Below are positions 16,874 to 25,524 of a DNA stretch of 64,000 bases, piece after piece. The notes beneath the pieces are model-generated. The model had not been told where the DNA came from. It saw only the letters and a program-made list of their open reading frames with translations, and did not search any database. The translations under genes were made by a program, and so were the position numbers. The number at the start of each line of letters is the position of its first letter. The first letter of the stretch is position 1. The DNA is from Bacteroides sp. (GTDB lineage Bacteria; Bacteroidota; Bacteroidia; Bacteroidales; Muribaculaceae): positions 16,159 through 80,158 of the forward strand of contig JAAVDB010000011.1 in NCBI GenBank assembly GCA_014802015.1, in the 5' to 3' direction.

Positions 16874-18877
16874 TTCGGCCGGCACGGCGTAATCCTTGAG
16901 CACAACCGTACGCTTGCCTTCACGCACCAGTCTGTCAGCAAGTTCAGCGGCAGACAACGACTCACGGACTATTTCACTGTGACACTCCAGATTGGTTCCT
17001 TCAAGGGCCGAAACCTTTGAGGTCGGGGTGAGACGCATGACGTCGACACCCGTTATCCCGCTACCGCGCTTCATGCCGTCGAGCCTTATATCCACAGTTC
17101 GGGCCTCGGATGAGGTATTCACAATCTTGACGATATATTCATCCGACCCGCGGTCGAGCACGGCCGACGCATACAGACCGTTCTGGCCGTCAAATCCTGC
17201 TACGGGACGTCCGTCCATCGTGAGGCGCAGCAGGTCGGTACCCTTGTTGAGCGAATACATCTGCTGGACGTTGTAGGATGAGGTCTTGGACATCGACCGG
17301 TTGTCAAACCATATCATGTCAGGACGCCACTGCCACCCTTTGACATGAGCGAACAGAGGTGCATACGTGGCCATGGTGACAATATCGGCGTTGCGCTCGA
17401 ACCCTGTCATCATCGCCGCTTCGAGCAGAGCGGTATTGTAGTGATTAAATTTCTTGCCCTTGCCGTGACACGCATACTCGCCCGCGAACACTTTCGGCCC
17501 CCGGCGGTCGTATGAATCATAGCGCGTGGCGGAGCCGGCAAACCAGTCCTCAGGCTTGTAATAATGTTCGTCGACAAGGTCTACGCCGAGGCGCTTCATC
17601 TCGGGCCACAGATAGTCAAATTTGTCACCGTCGGGACTCGGGCCGGACGATCCGACAATCATGATGTCGGGATAACGTGAGCGGATGGCCTTGACAAACG
17701 GCGCGAGACGCTCGACATACTCAGGCCCCCACTGCTCGTTACCGATAGCCAGATATTTTAGTCCGAACGGCTCTGGATGTCCCATCGAGGCACGCAGTCC
17801 GCCCCAGGTGGTAAGGGTGTCACCGTTGGCAAACTCTATCAGATCAAGCGCATCGTCGATGTACGGTTGCAGACTGTCTACCGGCACGTGTACCTCGGGA
17901 CTATTGTTCTGGTACTGACACGCGAGGCCGACACTCAGCACCGGCAGAGGCTCGGCACCGATATCCTCCGACAGCAGGAAATATTCATAAAATCCCAGAC
18001 CACCGCTCTGATAATAGTCGGGATAGAAACGGTCGGCAAACGTATAGTGCCAGCGGTTGGTGTTGAGGGGACGGTTCTCGACCGGACCTACAGTATTTTT
18101 CCATTGGTAACGGTCACCGATCTCAGTGCCTTCGACGATACATCCGCCGGGGAAACGGAACACCCCCGGATGCAGGTCATACAGGGCCTGGGCGAGATCC
18201 TTGCGCAGACCGCCGGGACGACCGCGCCATGTATCGGCAGGGAACAGCGACACATGGTCCAGATCAACCGCGAGCCCACCGTCAGGCTTGCCCAAGACAA
18301 CACGTAGCACACCGTTGTCAACATCAAACGATGGCTTGAGACTACACTCGTAACGTTGCCACTCGCCCGACTCCACCTTTATCTCGGCCTTGGCCGCAAT
18401 CTGACTGTTGCGTCCTGAGGCAGGATCAGCGATCTCGGCGAGAATCTTTGCCGGACGCGACCCTTCGGCGAGGCGGGCCCACACCGAGAACACATACTCC
18501 TGACCCTTGACGGCCGTCACGCCGAAAAATCCCTCGTTCTGCAGTCCTGAATACTTGTGTCCGTGACCGGCCGACGACAGCCGCACATAATGAGGATTAC
18601 GCTCGAACGGTGCATCATCGGTCAACACCTCGACCTGCCCGAACGACTGCCATCCGCTCAGAGCCTGAGGGAACTCAAATGACCGGTTCTTGACCAGTTC
18701 GGCATACAGGCCACCGTCTGCGCCGTAATTTATATCTTCAAAAAACAGGCCGTACATCGTCGGTGCAATCGGAGCGACCGACTCAGCCACCTTAACATCG
18801 AGCACCTCGGCGGCACACACACCGGCCCCGCCTGACAGCGCCACAGCAACAGCCATCAACAATCTATTCGGATTCAT
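16841..18877 (-). CDS. GH51 alpha-L-arabinofuranosidase
   Basis: 678 aa with a signal peptide ending near AEVLDVKV. The order is an N-terminal strand block (LFFEDINYG), a carbohydrate-binding-like insert around residues 75-215 (CBM4/9-type jelly roll), a (beta/alpha)8 domain, and a C-terminal beta domain. The catalytic acid/base Glu is in IGNEQWG (E381) and the nucleophile Glu in FAGEYACHG (E467). It removes terminal arabinofuranose from arabinan or arabinoxylan, probably in the periplasm. Divergent from the MITE, with its own promoter at 18906. The stop lies inside the convergent transferase gene. Confidence 0.94.
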   Translation of the reverse strand: MNPNRLLMAVAVALSGGAGVCAAEVLDVKVAESVAPIAPTMYGLFFEDINYGADGGLYAELVKNRSFEFPQALSGWQSFGQVEVLTDDAPFERNPHYVRLSSAGHGHKYSGLQNEGFFGVTAVKGQEYVFSVWARLAEGSRPAKILAEIADPASGRNSQIAAKAEIKVESGEWQRYECSLKPSFDVDNGVLRVVLGKPDGGLAVDLDHVSLFPADTWRGRPGGLRKDLAQALYDLHPGVFRFPGGCIVEGTEIGDRYQWKNTVGPVENRPLNTNRWHYTFADRFYPDYYQSGGLGFYEYFLLSEDIGAEPLPVLSVGLACQYQNNSPEVHVPVDSLQPYIDDALDLIEFANGDTLTTWGGLRASMGHPEPFGLKYLAIGNEQWGPEYVERLAPFVKAIRSRYPDIMIVGSSGPSPDGDKFDYLWPEMKRLGVDLVDEHYYKPEDWFAGSATRYDSYDRRGPKVFAGEYACHGKGKKFNHYNTALLEAAMMTGFERNADIVTMATYAPLFAHVKGWQWRPDMIWFDNRSMSKTSSYNVQQMYSLNKGTDLLRLTMDGRPVAGFDGQNGLYASAVLDRGSDEYIVKIVNTSSEARTVDIRLDGMKRGSGITGVDVMRLTPTSKVSALEGTNLECHSEIVRESLSAAELADRLVREGKRTVVLKDYAVPAESFVVLRLGTK

Positions 18878-18905
18878 GGTAATAGGAGGTAATAATAAAA
18901 CGCAA

Positions 18906-18937
18906 CAAATTTAGGAATTTAAAAGAATACTTTCAAA
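18906..18937 (-). promoter_or_regulatory. GH51 gene promoter
   Basis: Minus-strand TTTG (18937-18934), 20 nt, TAAATTTG (18913-18906). It lies 20 nt from the edge of MITE copy 1. Confidence 0.7.
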
Positions 18938-18956
18938 AATTCCTTCCGATAGTTTC

Positions 18957-19254
18957 AGACCCCGTTCCCCAATATTTGTTAACGCTGAGGTCGCATATCT
19001 CCGAGTGATTTTTGTGATGGAACGAAGGAGCGATGGGGTTCCATCGTGACTGAGTGACAACACAAAAAGTACCGGAGAGATGCGCCTGTAAGGTAACTTT
19101 TCGTGATATAAATTACCATCGCCTCGGCCAATCGTCACGCATCTGCGTCCGCTTGTTTCGGTCTCGATGGGACTCCATCGCTCCCTCACTGCGCGAACAC
19201 AGCTGCGTAACGCTTGACCGCCTCAGCATTAACAAATATTGGGGAACGGGGTCT
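18957..19254. mobile_element. MITE-like palindromic element, copy 1 (298 bp, full length)
   Basis: Bounded by 34-bp terminal inverted repeats starting AGACCCCGTTCCCCAATATT and ending in its complement; 33 of 34 positions match. Inside is a second inverted pair (GGAGCGATGG..CCATCG / CGATGG..CCATCGCTCC). There is no transposase: the ORF-track entries over it are translations of the repeat itself. A second copy lies at 53026. Its right edge is 3 nt from the stop codon of the AAA_14 ATPase. The long stems would also act as a transcription barrier in both directions. I could not identify a clear target-site duplication. Confidence 0.88.
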
Positions 19255-19257
19255 CAA

Positions 19258-20460
19258 TTATGATTTCAGGAACTCGCGTAGTGAAACCATTCTGATACCA
19301 TCCTGAGTGTTAGGAGCCGAATCACGCAGTGTGACCAGTATTTTTTCGTAATTATCCGGAATTGAGGACAGATTACCCAGCTCACGTTCAGCAGTTGTCG
19401 GCTGATCGATATTCACTGCCACTTGAACATAGACTGTCTCGCCATTCTTCTCGGCCACAAAATCCACTTCTCGCCCCTGAGACTTTACTCCGGTCATTAT
19501 CTTGTAGCCTTTGAACGCAAGGTGATTATATACGGCATTTTCAAGAATACCGCTGATATCCTTGGGCCTGTAACCTATGATACTGTTCCTGATACCAAGA
19601 TCCTCGAAATAATATTTCTCTCCGATCTCAAAATATCTTCTGCCTTCTATATCCCAACGTCTTGATTTATTAATAATGTAAGCCTCACAGATATGATCGA
19701 CGTACGACTGCACCGTCGATACCGTTCCTCCTACCCGTTGGGATTTTAAATAATCTGCAATACGCTTGGTCGTCACCAACTGCCCGGTATTGTCTGCCAG
19801 AAACATCAATAACCGGGACAGGAAATCAGTGTTACGCAGCGAGTGACGGTCAACAATATCGCGATACACAAGAGCATCGGTTATACCTGTCAGATATTCA
19901 TTCCAATACTCCTGTGAGGTAAGATTTCGGAGGTAAGGCATCCCTCCGAATCTTAGAAACAGGTCAAGCGATGAATCAGAATCTTCGAGCGAATGAAATA
20001 TCAGAAATTCTTCATAACTGAGAGGATGGACTCTTATCTCCACACTTCGTCCGGCCAACCGTGACGCTATTTCCGATGAAAGCATGGCCGAATTGCTTCC
20101 CGTGACATAAATATCGTTTTCGGGATTGAGGTTAAGCGATCGGATAACCTTATCAAATCCCTCCACCTCCTGTATCTCGTCAACAAAGATATAATTCTTA
20201 TGTGCCGATGATAATTTTGATGTTATCTCGTCATTCAGTTCCTGAGCCGTCGAGATATGAGAAAACGCAAAATCCTCAAGATTTATTCTGACAAAATTTG
20301 CTTCAGGATTAATTTGCCTGATCTCACTCTCCACTGCGTTGAGGATATAACTCTTTCCGACTCGGCGCTGTCCTGTCAGCACTTTAATCACGCCTTTATT
20401 TACAAAAGGCATGATCTTCTCAAGATAACAGGGGCGCGGTATATTGACAATAGTTTCCAT
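19258..20460 (-). CDS. AAA_14/DUF4143 family ATPase
   Basis: 400 aa. LTGQRRVGKSYIL (Walker A, residues 28-40), YIFVDEIQEV (Walker B near 92), and YVTGSNSAMLSSEIASRLAGR (sensor and Arg region) define the N-terminal AAA_14 domain. A C-terminal DUF4143 domain holds REVDFVAEK and VYVQVAVNI, the PD-(D/E)XK-like strand pattern. This family is common in Bacteroidota accessory DNA; its role is not established. GC content is lower than in neighbours, which suggests acquisition. The start codon lies inside a sequence block that is repeated upstream (see 20458-20556), and MITE copy 1 abuts the stop. Confidence 0.9.
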   Translation of the reverse strand: METIVNIPRPCYLEKIMPFVNKGVIKVLTGQRRVGKSYILNAVESEIRQINPEANFVRINLEDFAFSHISTAQELNDEITSKLSSAHKNYIFVDEIQEVEGFDKVIRSLNLNPENDIYVTGSNSAMLSSEIASRLAGRSVEIRVHPLSYEEFLIFHSLEDSDSSLDLFLRFGGMPYLRNLTSQEYWNEYLTGITDALVYRDIVDRHSLRNTDFLSRLLMFLADNTGQLVTTKRIADYLKSQRVGGTVSTVQSYVDHICEAYIINKSRRWDIEGRRYFEIGEKYYFEDLGIRNSIIGYRPKDISGILENAVYNHLAFKGYKIMTGVKSQGREVDFVAEKNGETVYVQVAVNIDQPTTAERELGNLSSIPDNYEKILVTLRDSAPNTQDGIRMVSLREFLKS

Positions 20461-20556
20461 TACATCCTAAACTTTTTGCAAAAATAATAAAAGTTTCCAT
20501 TATATCCTAAACTTTTGCGGGAATCCACGAAAGTTTAGGATGTAATGGAAACTTTT
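20458..20556. repeat. Triplicated GTTTAGGATrTAATGGAAAC block at the ATPase start
   Basis: The sequence AGTTTAGGAT(G/A)TAATGGAAACT occurs at the ATPase start codon, again 40 nt upstream on the same strand (ATG at 20500), and inverted at 20530-20552. Copies two and three form a 26-bp stem (20489-20556) with a 14-nt loop. On the minus strand the stem is followed by CTTTTATTATTTTT, so it can terminate the DUF3943 gene upstream; on the plus strand it ends in TTTTTT. Confidence 0.85.
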
Positions 20557-20594
20557 TTATCGTAATAGTGGGCTGTTAACGCAATAGAGATGTA

Positions 20595-21500
20595 TCAAAA
20601 TGTCACCTGGAGTGAGAAACCTTTGTAGGAGTCGGTTATGACGGGCGAGATGGAGCTTGTCACCTTCGTGCCGGCACAGTGGGTGTTGCGACCGCGGAAC
20701 AGGTCAACCGCTTCATTGACCGGATCAAGGAAGAAGACTGCTATATTACCTAACACTTTCGAGCCGAGCAGATGATAGTCGTCCTCGACAATGTGACGCT
20801 TGGCACGGTAAAAACATTCACCCATGACACTGCCTACGATCGGTGTGATGAAGATGTCCTGAATAGAAGGACGCTCCATGAACGCCTCGATGCCAAACTC
20901 CCACCCTATGGTCGAGACACATGCGCTGTACAGAAACGATCGCCAGAAGTTAAATCCGCACGAACGCGCCGACATGAAGTAGGCGGCTCCGGCGTAAGGA
21001 TGCAGCACGAAGTTGAATACGGGATTATCATGGTCCCACTCGGGTCCTTGACGCAACACGTGATTGCGCCAGCGCTTGAACATGGGTACGTTGCGTATCT
21101 CGGCCCTGTTCCATGCCGTAGCATCGGCCGGCAGACACTCAAGCACGAGTAGCGTAGAGACGTATGCCCCCGCCAGTACGGCCGTATTGGTCCACATCCT
21201 CTTCCAGTCGGGTGAATTGAGCGTCATGGAATAAGGGTGGCAATAGATTGACTTGAAGTCCGGAATATCGATGAGTCCCGCATGTTCGATGTCGGCGGTA
21301 ATTACATCGAGCTGCTGCTCGCTCACCACCGAGTCGGGCAGTATCACCTCGTCCACCACATCGGTCACCATCAGTCCGGCCGTATCGGCGGGCAGAGTGA
21401 TGTCGGGATATACGGTTGCAAGAGAAGGGTCTGGGGTCTCTCCCTTCGCGCATACCAGCGTAAATACGCTCAACAGAATTGTCGGGAGAATGCGAATCAT
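20595..21500 (-). CDS. DUF3943-family exported protein
   Basis: The ATG at 21500 is preferred over the ORF-track start at 21548 because MIRILPTILLSVFTLVCAKGE is then a clean signal peptide. The mature protein has a hydrophobic stretch (TNTAVLAGAYVSTLLVLECL) and the signature region NPVFNFVLHPYAGAAYFMSARS ... GWEFGIEAFMERPSIQDIFITP, which matches the DUF3943 family of Bacteroidota and Proteobacteria. Function unknown; a membrane-associated or outer-membrane role is likely. It is divergent from the kinase-like gene, with direct repeats in the shared upstream region. Confidence 0.78.
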   Translation of the reverse strand: MIRILPTILLSVFTLVCAKGETPDPSLATVYPDITLPADTAGLMVTDVVDEVILPDSVVSEQQLDVITADIEHAGLIDIPDFKSIYCHPYSMTLNSPDWKRMWTNTAVLAGAYVSTLLVLECLPADATAWNRAEIRNVPMFKRWRNHVLRQGPEWDHDNPVFNFVLHPYAGAAYFMSARSCGFNFWRSFLYSACVSTIGWEFGIEAFMERPSIQDIFITPIVGSVMGECFYRAKRHIVEDDYHLLGSKVLGNIAVFFLDPVNEAVDLFRGRNTHCAGTKVTSSISPVITDSYKGFSLQVTF

Positions 21501-21588
21501 AATATAAATAGTTAAATGTGAAAAGTGAGAATTTATTATTAAAACCATTTGGATTAACTATGGGTTCATACAATCGGGCCCAAAATGA

Positions 21589-21619
21589 GCGACGATACCT
21601 AAAAAAAGCGACGTTACCT
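21589..21619. promoter_or_regulatory. Direct repeat GCGACGwTACCT, candidate operator
   Basis: GCGACGATACCT (21589-21600) and GCGACGTTACCT (21608-21619), 11 of 12 identical, start points 19 bp apart, in the divergent region between the DUF3943 gene and the pseudokinase. TAACTTTTTC follows the second repeat and could be a degenerate -7, so a bound protein would sit at the -33. Confidence 0.55.
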
Positions 21620-21684
21620 TCTAACTTTTTCAGCCGTTTGTGTGTTATCTGATTACACGTTAATCAACTAAACTATTTTCGATT

Positions 21685-23136
21685 ATGAGACGACTGGTAT
21701 GCATGGTCATAACAATGACCTTCGCCACAATGATGGCGATGGCCGACACGCAGGCCGATTTCAACCGTTATATAAAGGAGTACAATACTCAGATGTCCTC
21801 GCATCAGTATCTCCCGGCGTCACGCTCCATTGCCAACGCGGCCAAGGTGTGCGGTGAGATTCACAATTACGACGGTGCGTTCAAACTGCTTGACGGGATG
21901 GACCGCAGCATGGCCGAACGCAATGTGCGTCCCGACTCGCTCCCGCAGCCGTACTTCTACACCGCCAAGGCCCGTTACAATCTGTATCGCGGCATGAACA
22001 ACAACGCCAACGCCGAGAAGTGGCTCAAAAAGATGGGCGAGTATGCCCGCACCGCCGATCAGCGTGACATCACAAACGACATGCTGTTTACCGAAGCGCA
22101 GTTCTATTACGCGACCGACCGCAACGAACTGGGTGACCGCTGCATAGCACGCCTCATCAAGCAATATGAGTCAGGCAACGACTACAAGGCCGCCGACACC
22201 GCCTATCAGCGTCTTATCGACGAGGCCGTCTCGGCCAACGATGCCGGAATGGTGGAGCGCACCTACGAGAGCTATATGCAGTGGAGCGATTCGATCGATG
22301 CCATCAATGCCGACACCGAGTTAGGCAAGGTGAAAAAGGAGATGGCCGAGACCGAGGCTCAGGTGGCTCAGAAACAGAGTACGATCAATTCGCGCACCAG
22401 TCTGATGGTGATATTCATAACCCTTTTCGTCATCTCGCTGTCAGCTCTGGGCATGGGTGCCGTGCTGTACTGGCGCGCACTTGCCAAAAACCGCCACATC
22501 CGCCAGATGGCGCAGGAGGCCGACCGCCGTAATGCTGCCAAGAGCGCGATGCTTCAGAATATGTCCTCGACCATGGAGCCGGCTCTCGACCGTCTCGATC
22601 CCGCCGATCCTGCCGTGCAGACCCTCAAGGGCTATGTCAGGAAGGTCGGCGAACTCTCGGAGGTGGACAGCGCCCCTGTAGCCGATCCCTCCGAACTTGA
22701 GGAAGTCAACGTCAGCGAACTTGCCTCGGCGTTGTCAGAGGAGATCCGCCCGCAACTGCGCCGCGGCGTGACGCTCAATCTCGACGGCACACGCGGATCA
22801 GCCCGCTTGGACCGCGAGGGGGTCATGAAGATTCTAACCCATCTGCTTGAGAACGCGGCCAAATATACGCCCGAAGGGGGCAAAGTGACGCTCGCATTCC
22901 GCAAACGCGGAGCTAACAGCTATCAGTTTATCGTCTCCGATTCAGGCCCCGGCATCCCCGCCGAGGAGCGTGAAGGATTATTCCGGGCATTCAACTCCTC
23001 ACACGACATCACCGAGGGTGGTGACAGACTCGGATTGCCGATATGCGCCCTGCGCGCCGAGAAGATGGGCGGCTCGCTCACACTCGATCCCACAGTGACC
23101 CGTGGCGCCACATTCATACTGTCAGTCAAGGGTTAG
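21685..23136 (+). CDS. Membrane histidine-kinase homologue lacking the phospho-accepting His
   Basis: 483 aa. Signal peptide (1-20), helical TPR-like sensor (about 25-210), coiled segment, one transmembrane helix (about 239-262), then a kinase core. The HATPase domain looks intact: HLLENAAKYT (N box, N390), VSDSGPGIP (G1, D419), FRAFNSS (F box) and GDRLGLPIC (G2). The dimerisation-phosphotransfer helix reads KSAMLQNMSSTMEPAL where family members have NMSHExRTPL; Ser295 occupies the His position. No response regulator is adjacent. It may bind ATP and signal by other means, or be a decoy. Confidence 0.85.
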   Translation: MRRLVCMVITMTFATMMAMADTQADFNRYIKEYNTQMSSHQYLPASRSIANAAKVCGEIHNYDGAFKLLDGMDRSMAERNVRPDSLPQPYFYTAKARYNLYRGMNNNANAEKWLKKMGEYARTADQRDITNDMLFTEAQFYYATDRNELGDRCIARLIKQYESGNDYKAADTAYQRLIDEAVSANDAGMVERTYESYMQWSDSIDAINADTELGKVKKEMAETEAQVAQKQSTINSRTSLMVIFITLFVISLSALGMGAVLYWRALAKNRHIRQMAQEADRRNAAKSAMLQNMSSTMEPALDRLDPADPAVQTLKGYVRKVGELSEVDSAPVADPSELEEVNVSELASALSEEIRPQLRRGVTLNLDGTRGSARLDREGVMKILTHLLENAAKYTPEGGKVTLAFRKRGANSYQFIVSDSGPGIPAEEREGLFRAFNSSHDITEGGDRLGLPICALRAEKMGGSLTLDPTVTRGATFILSVKG

Positions 23137-23170
23137 AGCCGGTTAGACATACATATATTGCCACACAACT

Positions 23171-23210
23171 ACGCCCGACGCATCATGCACGATGCGCCGG
23201 GCGTTAACTT
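23171..23210. terminator. Shared terminator between pseudokinase and cinA
   Basis: ACGCCCG..GCATC / GATGC..CGGGCGT stem with T-rich flank (TTAACTTTAT) on the plus side; the convergent genes end 35 nt and 13 nt away. Confidence 0.75.
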
Positions 23211-23222
23211 TATGTAATTATA

Positions 23223-24470
23223 TTACAGCTTACCCGTCACAAGCTTGGCGGCAAGGATCAGGGCTCGCGATGTGGCCGAATTGATGATGCGTTCGCGCGA
23301 GCCGTTGAAACGCGCCGTCTCATACACCTCACGATCGCCGCATCGGGCACAGATGCACACGGTGCCAACGGGTTTCTCCTCTGTGCCCCCTCCGGGACCT
23401 GCAATGCCGCTCGTAGCCACCGACACGTCCGAACCGGTCACGCGACACACTCCGCCAGCCATCTGACGCACCACGGGTATGCTGACCGCTCCGTGGGCCT
23501 CTATATCAGCGGCATCTACTCCCAGCACATTGATCTTCACCTCATTGCTGTAGGACACAACGCCGCCGTTCACCACATCCGACGCTCCGGCTATCAGTGT
23601 GAGTTCATGTGCTATATTGCCACCTGTGCAGCTCTCGGCCGTAGCCATGGTGAGACCGCGCCGACGGCACTCGTCAAGAACGATCTCGGCCGGAGTGAGA
23701 TCCCTGTCAGCTAGGACAGCCGGGCCGAGAATCTCTTTCAGGCGCGACGTCTCACGGTCTATCTCCTTAACAATAAAATCCCGGTCGGGGTGATGTCCGT
23801 CCAGACGCAGGCGTATCAGACCCGGCTTTGGCAGATAGGCGAGATGCAGATATTCGGGCAGAGCATCCTCCCACGGTGCTATCTTCATGGCCAGAGCGCT
23901 CTCGGTGTAGTCAGTCACCATCAGCACGCGGTGTTCGATGTTGACCTGCGACGGAAAACGTTCGAGCAGTGCGGGAAACACCTCCTCGGCCATCACCGTA
24001 GAGGTCTCGAACGGCACGCCAGGCATCGACACGAGCACCTTGCCATCACGCTCAAACCACATGACGGGTGCTGTGCCCACACGGTTCTGAATCACACGGC
24101 ACGAGCTGGGCACGATGGCCTGAGCCTCGGTGAGAGGATTCATCTTCAGACCTCGCCGGCCGAAGATGCGGTGAATATTCTCGGTGACCGAAGGGTCGGT
24201 AATCATCTCGCCGCCGAAATAATCGCGCAGCACGGTCTTGGTGATGTCATCGCGGGTAGGTCCGAGTCCACCGGTAGTGAGTACGACATCGCTGCACGCA
24301 AAGGCCCGGTCGATGGCACGGCGTATGTCATCAGCCTTGTCGCTCACAGTCTGCACATCATTCACTTCCCAGCCGTATGGCGAGATGTAGCGGGCTATCC
24401 AGCCCGAGTTCGTATCGGTGACCTGCCCTATCAGCAGCTCGTCACCTATTACTATAATGCTTACTTTCAT
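23223..24470 (-). CDS. cinA: CinA-family nicotinamide-nucleotide amidohydrolase
   Basis: 415 aa, normal length for the two-domain form. The N-terminal molybdopterin-binding-like domain (IVIGDELLIGQVTDTNSGWIAR, TTGGLGPTRDD) is followed by the C-terminal amidase domain (MATAESCTGGNIAHELT, VSYSNEVKINVLGV, SGIAGPGGGTEEKPVGTV). It deamidates NMN, recycling the pyridine-nucleotide by-product of DNA ligase. The start codon overlaps the tsaD stop by 4 nt (24467-24470), so the pair is translationally coupled. Confidence 0.95.
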   Translation of the reverse strand: MKVSIIVIGDELLIGQVTDTNSGWIARYISPYGWEVNDVQTVSDKADDIRRAIDRAFACSDVVLTTGGLGPTRDDITKTVLRDYFGGEMITDPSVTENIHRIFGRRGLKMNPLTEAQAIVPSSCRVIQNRVGTAPVMWFERDGKVLVSMPGVPFETSTVMAEEVFPALLERFPSQVNIEHRVLMVTDYTESALAMKIAPWEDALPEYLHLAYLPKPGLIRLRLDGHHPDRDFIVKEIDRETSRLKEILGPAVLADRDLTPAEIVLDECRRRGLTMATAESCTGGNIAHELTLIAGASDVVNGGVVSYSNEVKINVLGVDAADIEAHGAVSIPVVRQMAGGVCRVTGSDVSVATSGIAGPGGGTEEKPVGTVCICARCGDREVYETARFNGSRERIINSATSRALILAAKLVTGKL

Positions 24471-25483
24471 ATCGTGGTGCGTGCGTACGGGACACTGTCG
24501 TAACGGCAGAAGTCGCGGTCGAGATATTTGTAATAGCCTGCGATTGCCACCATCGCGGCATTGTCGGTGGTGAACACGCGCGGCGGGATAAACGCCGTGA
24601 GTCCGCGGCGGGCGCAGTATTGCTCCACGGCGTCGCGCACGCCCGAATTGGCCGACACGCCACCACCGATTGCTACCGTGCGCACACCTGTCTGTCGGAC
24701 TGCCTTGTCGAGCTTGTCCATGAGAATATCTATAATGGTCTTCTGCAACGAGGCGGCCAGATCGGCACGGTTTTTCTCTATGAACTCAGGGTCGAGCTTC
24801 AGATTGTCGCGCAGTGTGTAGAGGAATGAGGTCTTTAGTCCGCTGAAGCTGTAGTCGAAGCCGGGTATATGCGGCTTGGCAAACTTAAAGCGTGACGCAT
24901 CACCCTCGGCCGCCAGACGGTCTATGTGCGGTCCGCCGGGATAAGGGAGTCCCATCACCTTGGCACACTTGTCAAATGCCTCGCCGGCCGCATCATCGAT
25001 GGTTCGGCCCAGTATCTCCATATCGTTGTAATTGCGCACGAGTATAATCTGACTGTTGCCACCCGAGACGAGCAGGCACAGGAACGGATATTCGGGCACG
25101 GGATCATTCTCCTCGCGGCGTATGAAGTGTGACAGCACGTGACCATGCAGATGATTGACATCCACGATAGGCACCCGCAGTCCGAGCGACAGGCCCTTGG
25201 CAAACGATGTGCCGACATGGAGCGATCCGAGCAGGCCCGGACCGCGCGTAAAGGCGATGGCCGTCAGGTCATGACGATCGATGCCGGCACGCTTTAGGGC
25301 CGTGTCGACCACAGGCACGATGTTCTGCTGATGGGCGCGCGACGCCAGCTCGGGCACCACACCGCCATACTCGGCATGGACATCCTGCGAAGCTATCACA
25401 TTGCTCAGAAGCACGCCGTCACGTATCACGGCTGCCGACGTGTCGTCACACGACGATTCTATTCCCAATACTGTTATACTCAT
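24467..25483 (-). CDS. tsaD: tRNA N6-adenosine threonylcarbamoyltransferase subunit
   Basis: 338 aa ASKHA-fold protein that transfers threonylcarbamoyl to A37 of ANN-decoding tRNAs, working with TsaB and TsaE (not in this window). Motifs: LGIESSCDDTSAAV at the N-terminus, FTRGPGLLGSL, VNHLHGHVLSHF with the two metal-binding histidines, LVSGGNSQIIL, and the C-terminal IGGGVSANSGVR and FTTDNAAMVAIAG. Essential in most bacteria. Its own promoter core is at 25517. Confidence 0.97.
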   Translation of the reverse strand: MSITVLGIESSCDDTSAAVIRDGVLLSNVIASQDVHAEYGGVVPELASRAHQQNIVPVVDTALKRAGIDRHDLTAIAFTRGPGLLGSLHVGTSFAKGLSLGLRVPIVDVNHLHGHVLSHFIRREENDPVPEYPFLCLLVSGGNSQIILVRNYNDMEILGRTIDDAAGEAFDKCAKVMGLPYPGGPHIDRLAAEGDASRFKFAKPHIPGFDYSFSGLKTSFLYTLRDNLKLDPEFIEKNRADLAASLQKTIIDILMDKLDKAVRQTGVRTVAIGGGVSANSGVRDAVEQYCARRGLTAFIPPRVFTTDNAAMVAIAGYYKYLDRDFCRYDSVPYARTTI

Positions 25484-25516
25484 ACTTTATAATAGGTGTA
25501 TTTCTATTACCCGTCG

Positions 25517-25524
25517 CAAAATTA
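25517..25524 (-). promoter_or_regulatory. -7 element for tsaD-cinA
   Basis: Minus-strand TAATTTTG, consensus TAnnTTTG, 33 nt upstream of the tsaD ATG. Confidence 0.6.

Noticed and set aside
18911-19189. 92-aa minus-strand ORF
   Set aside because: It is a translation of the MITE interior; the same frame is disrupted by indels in copy 2.
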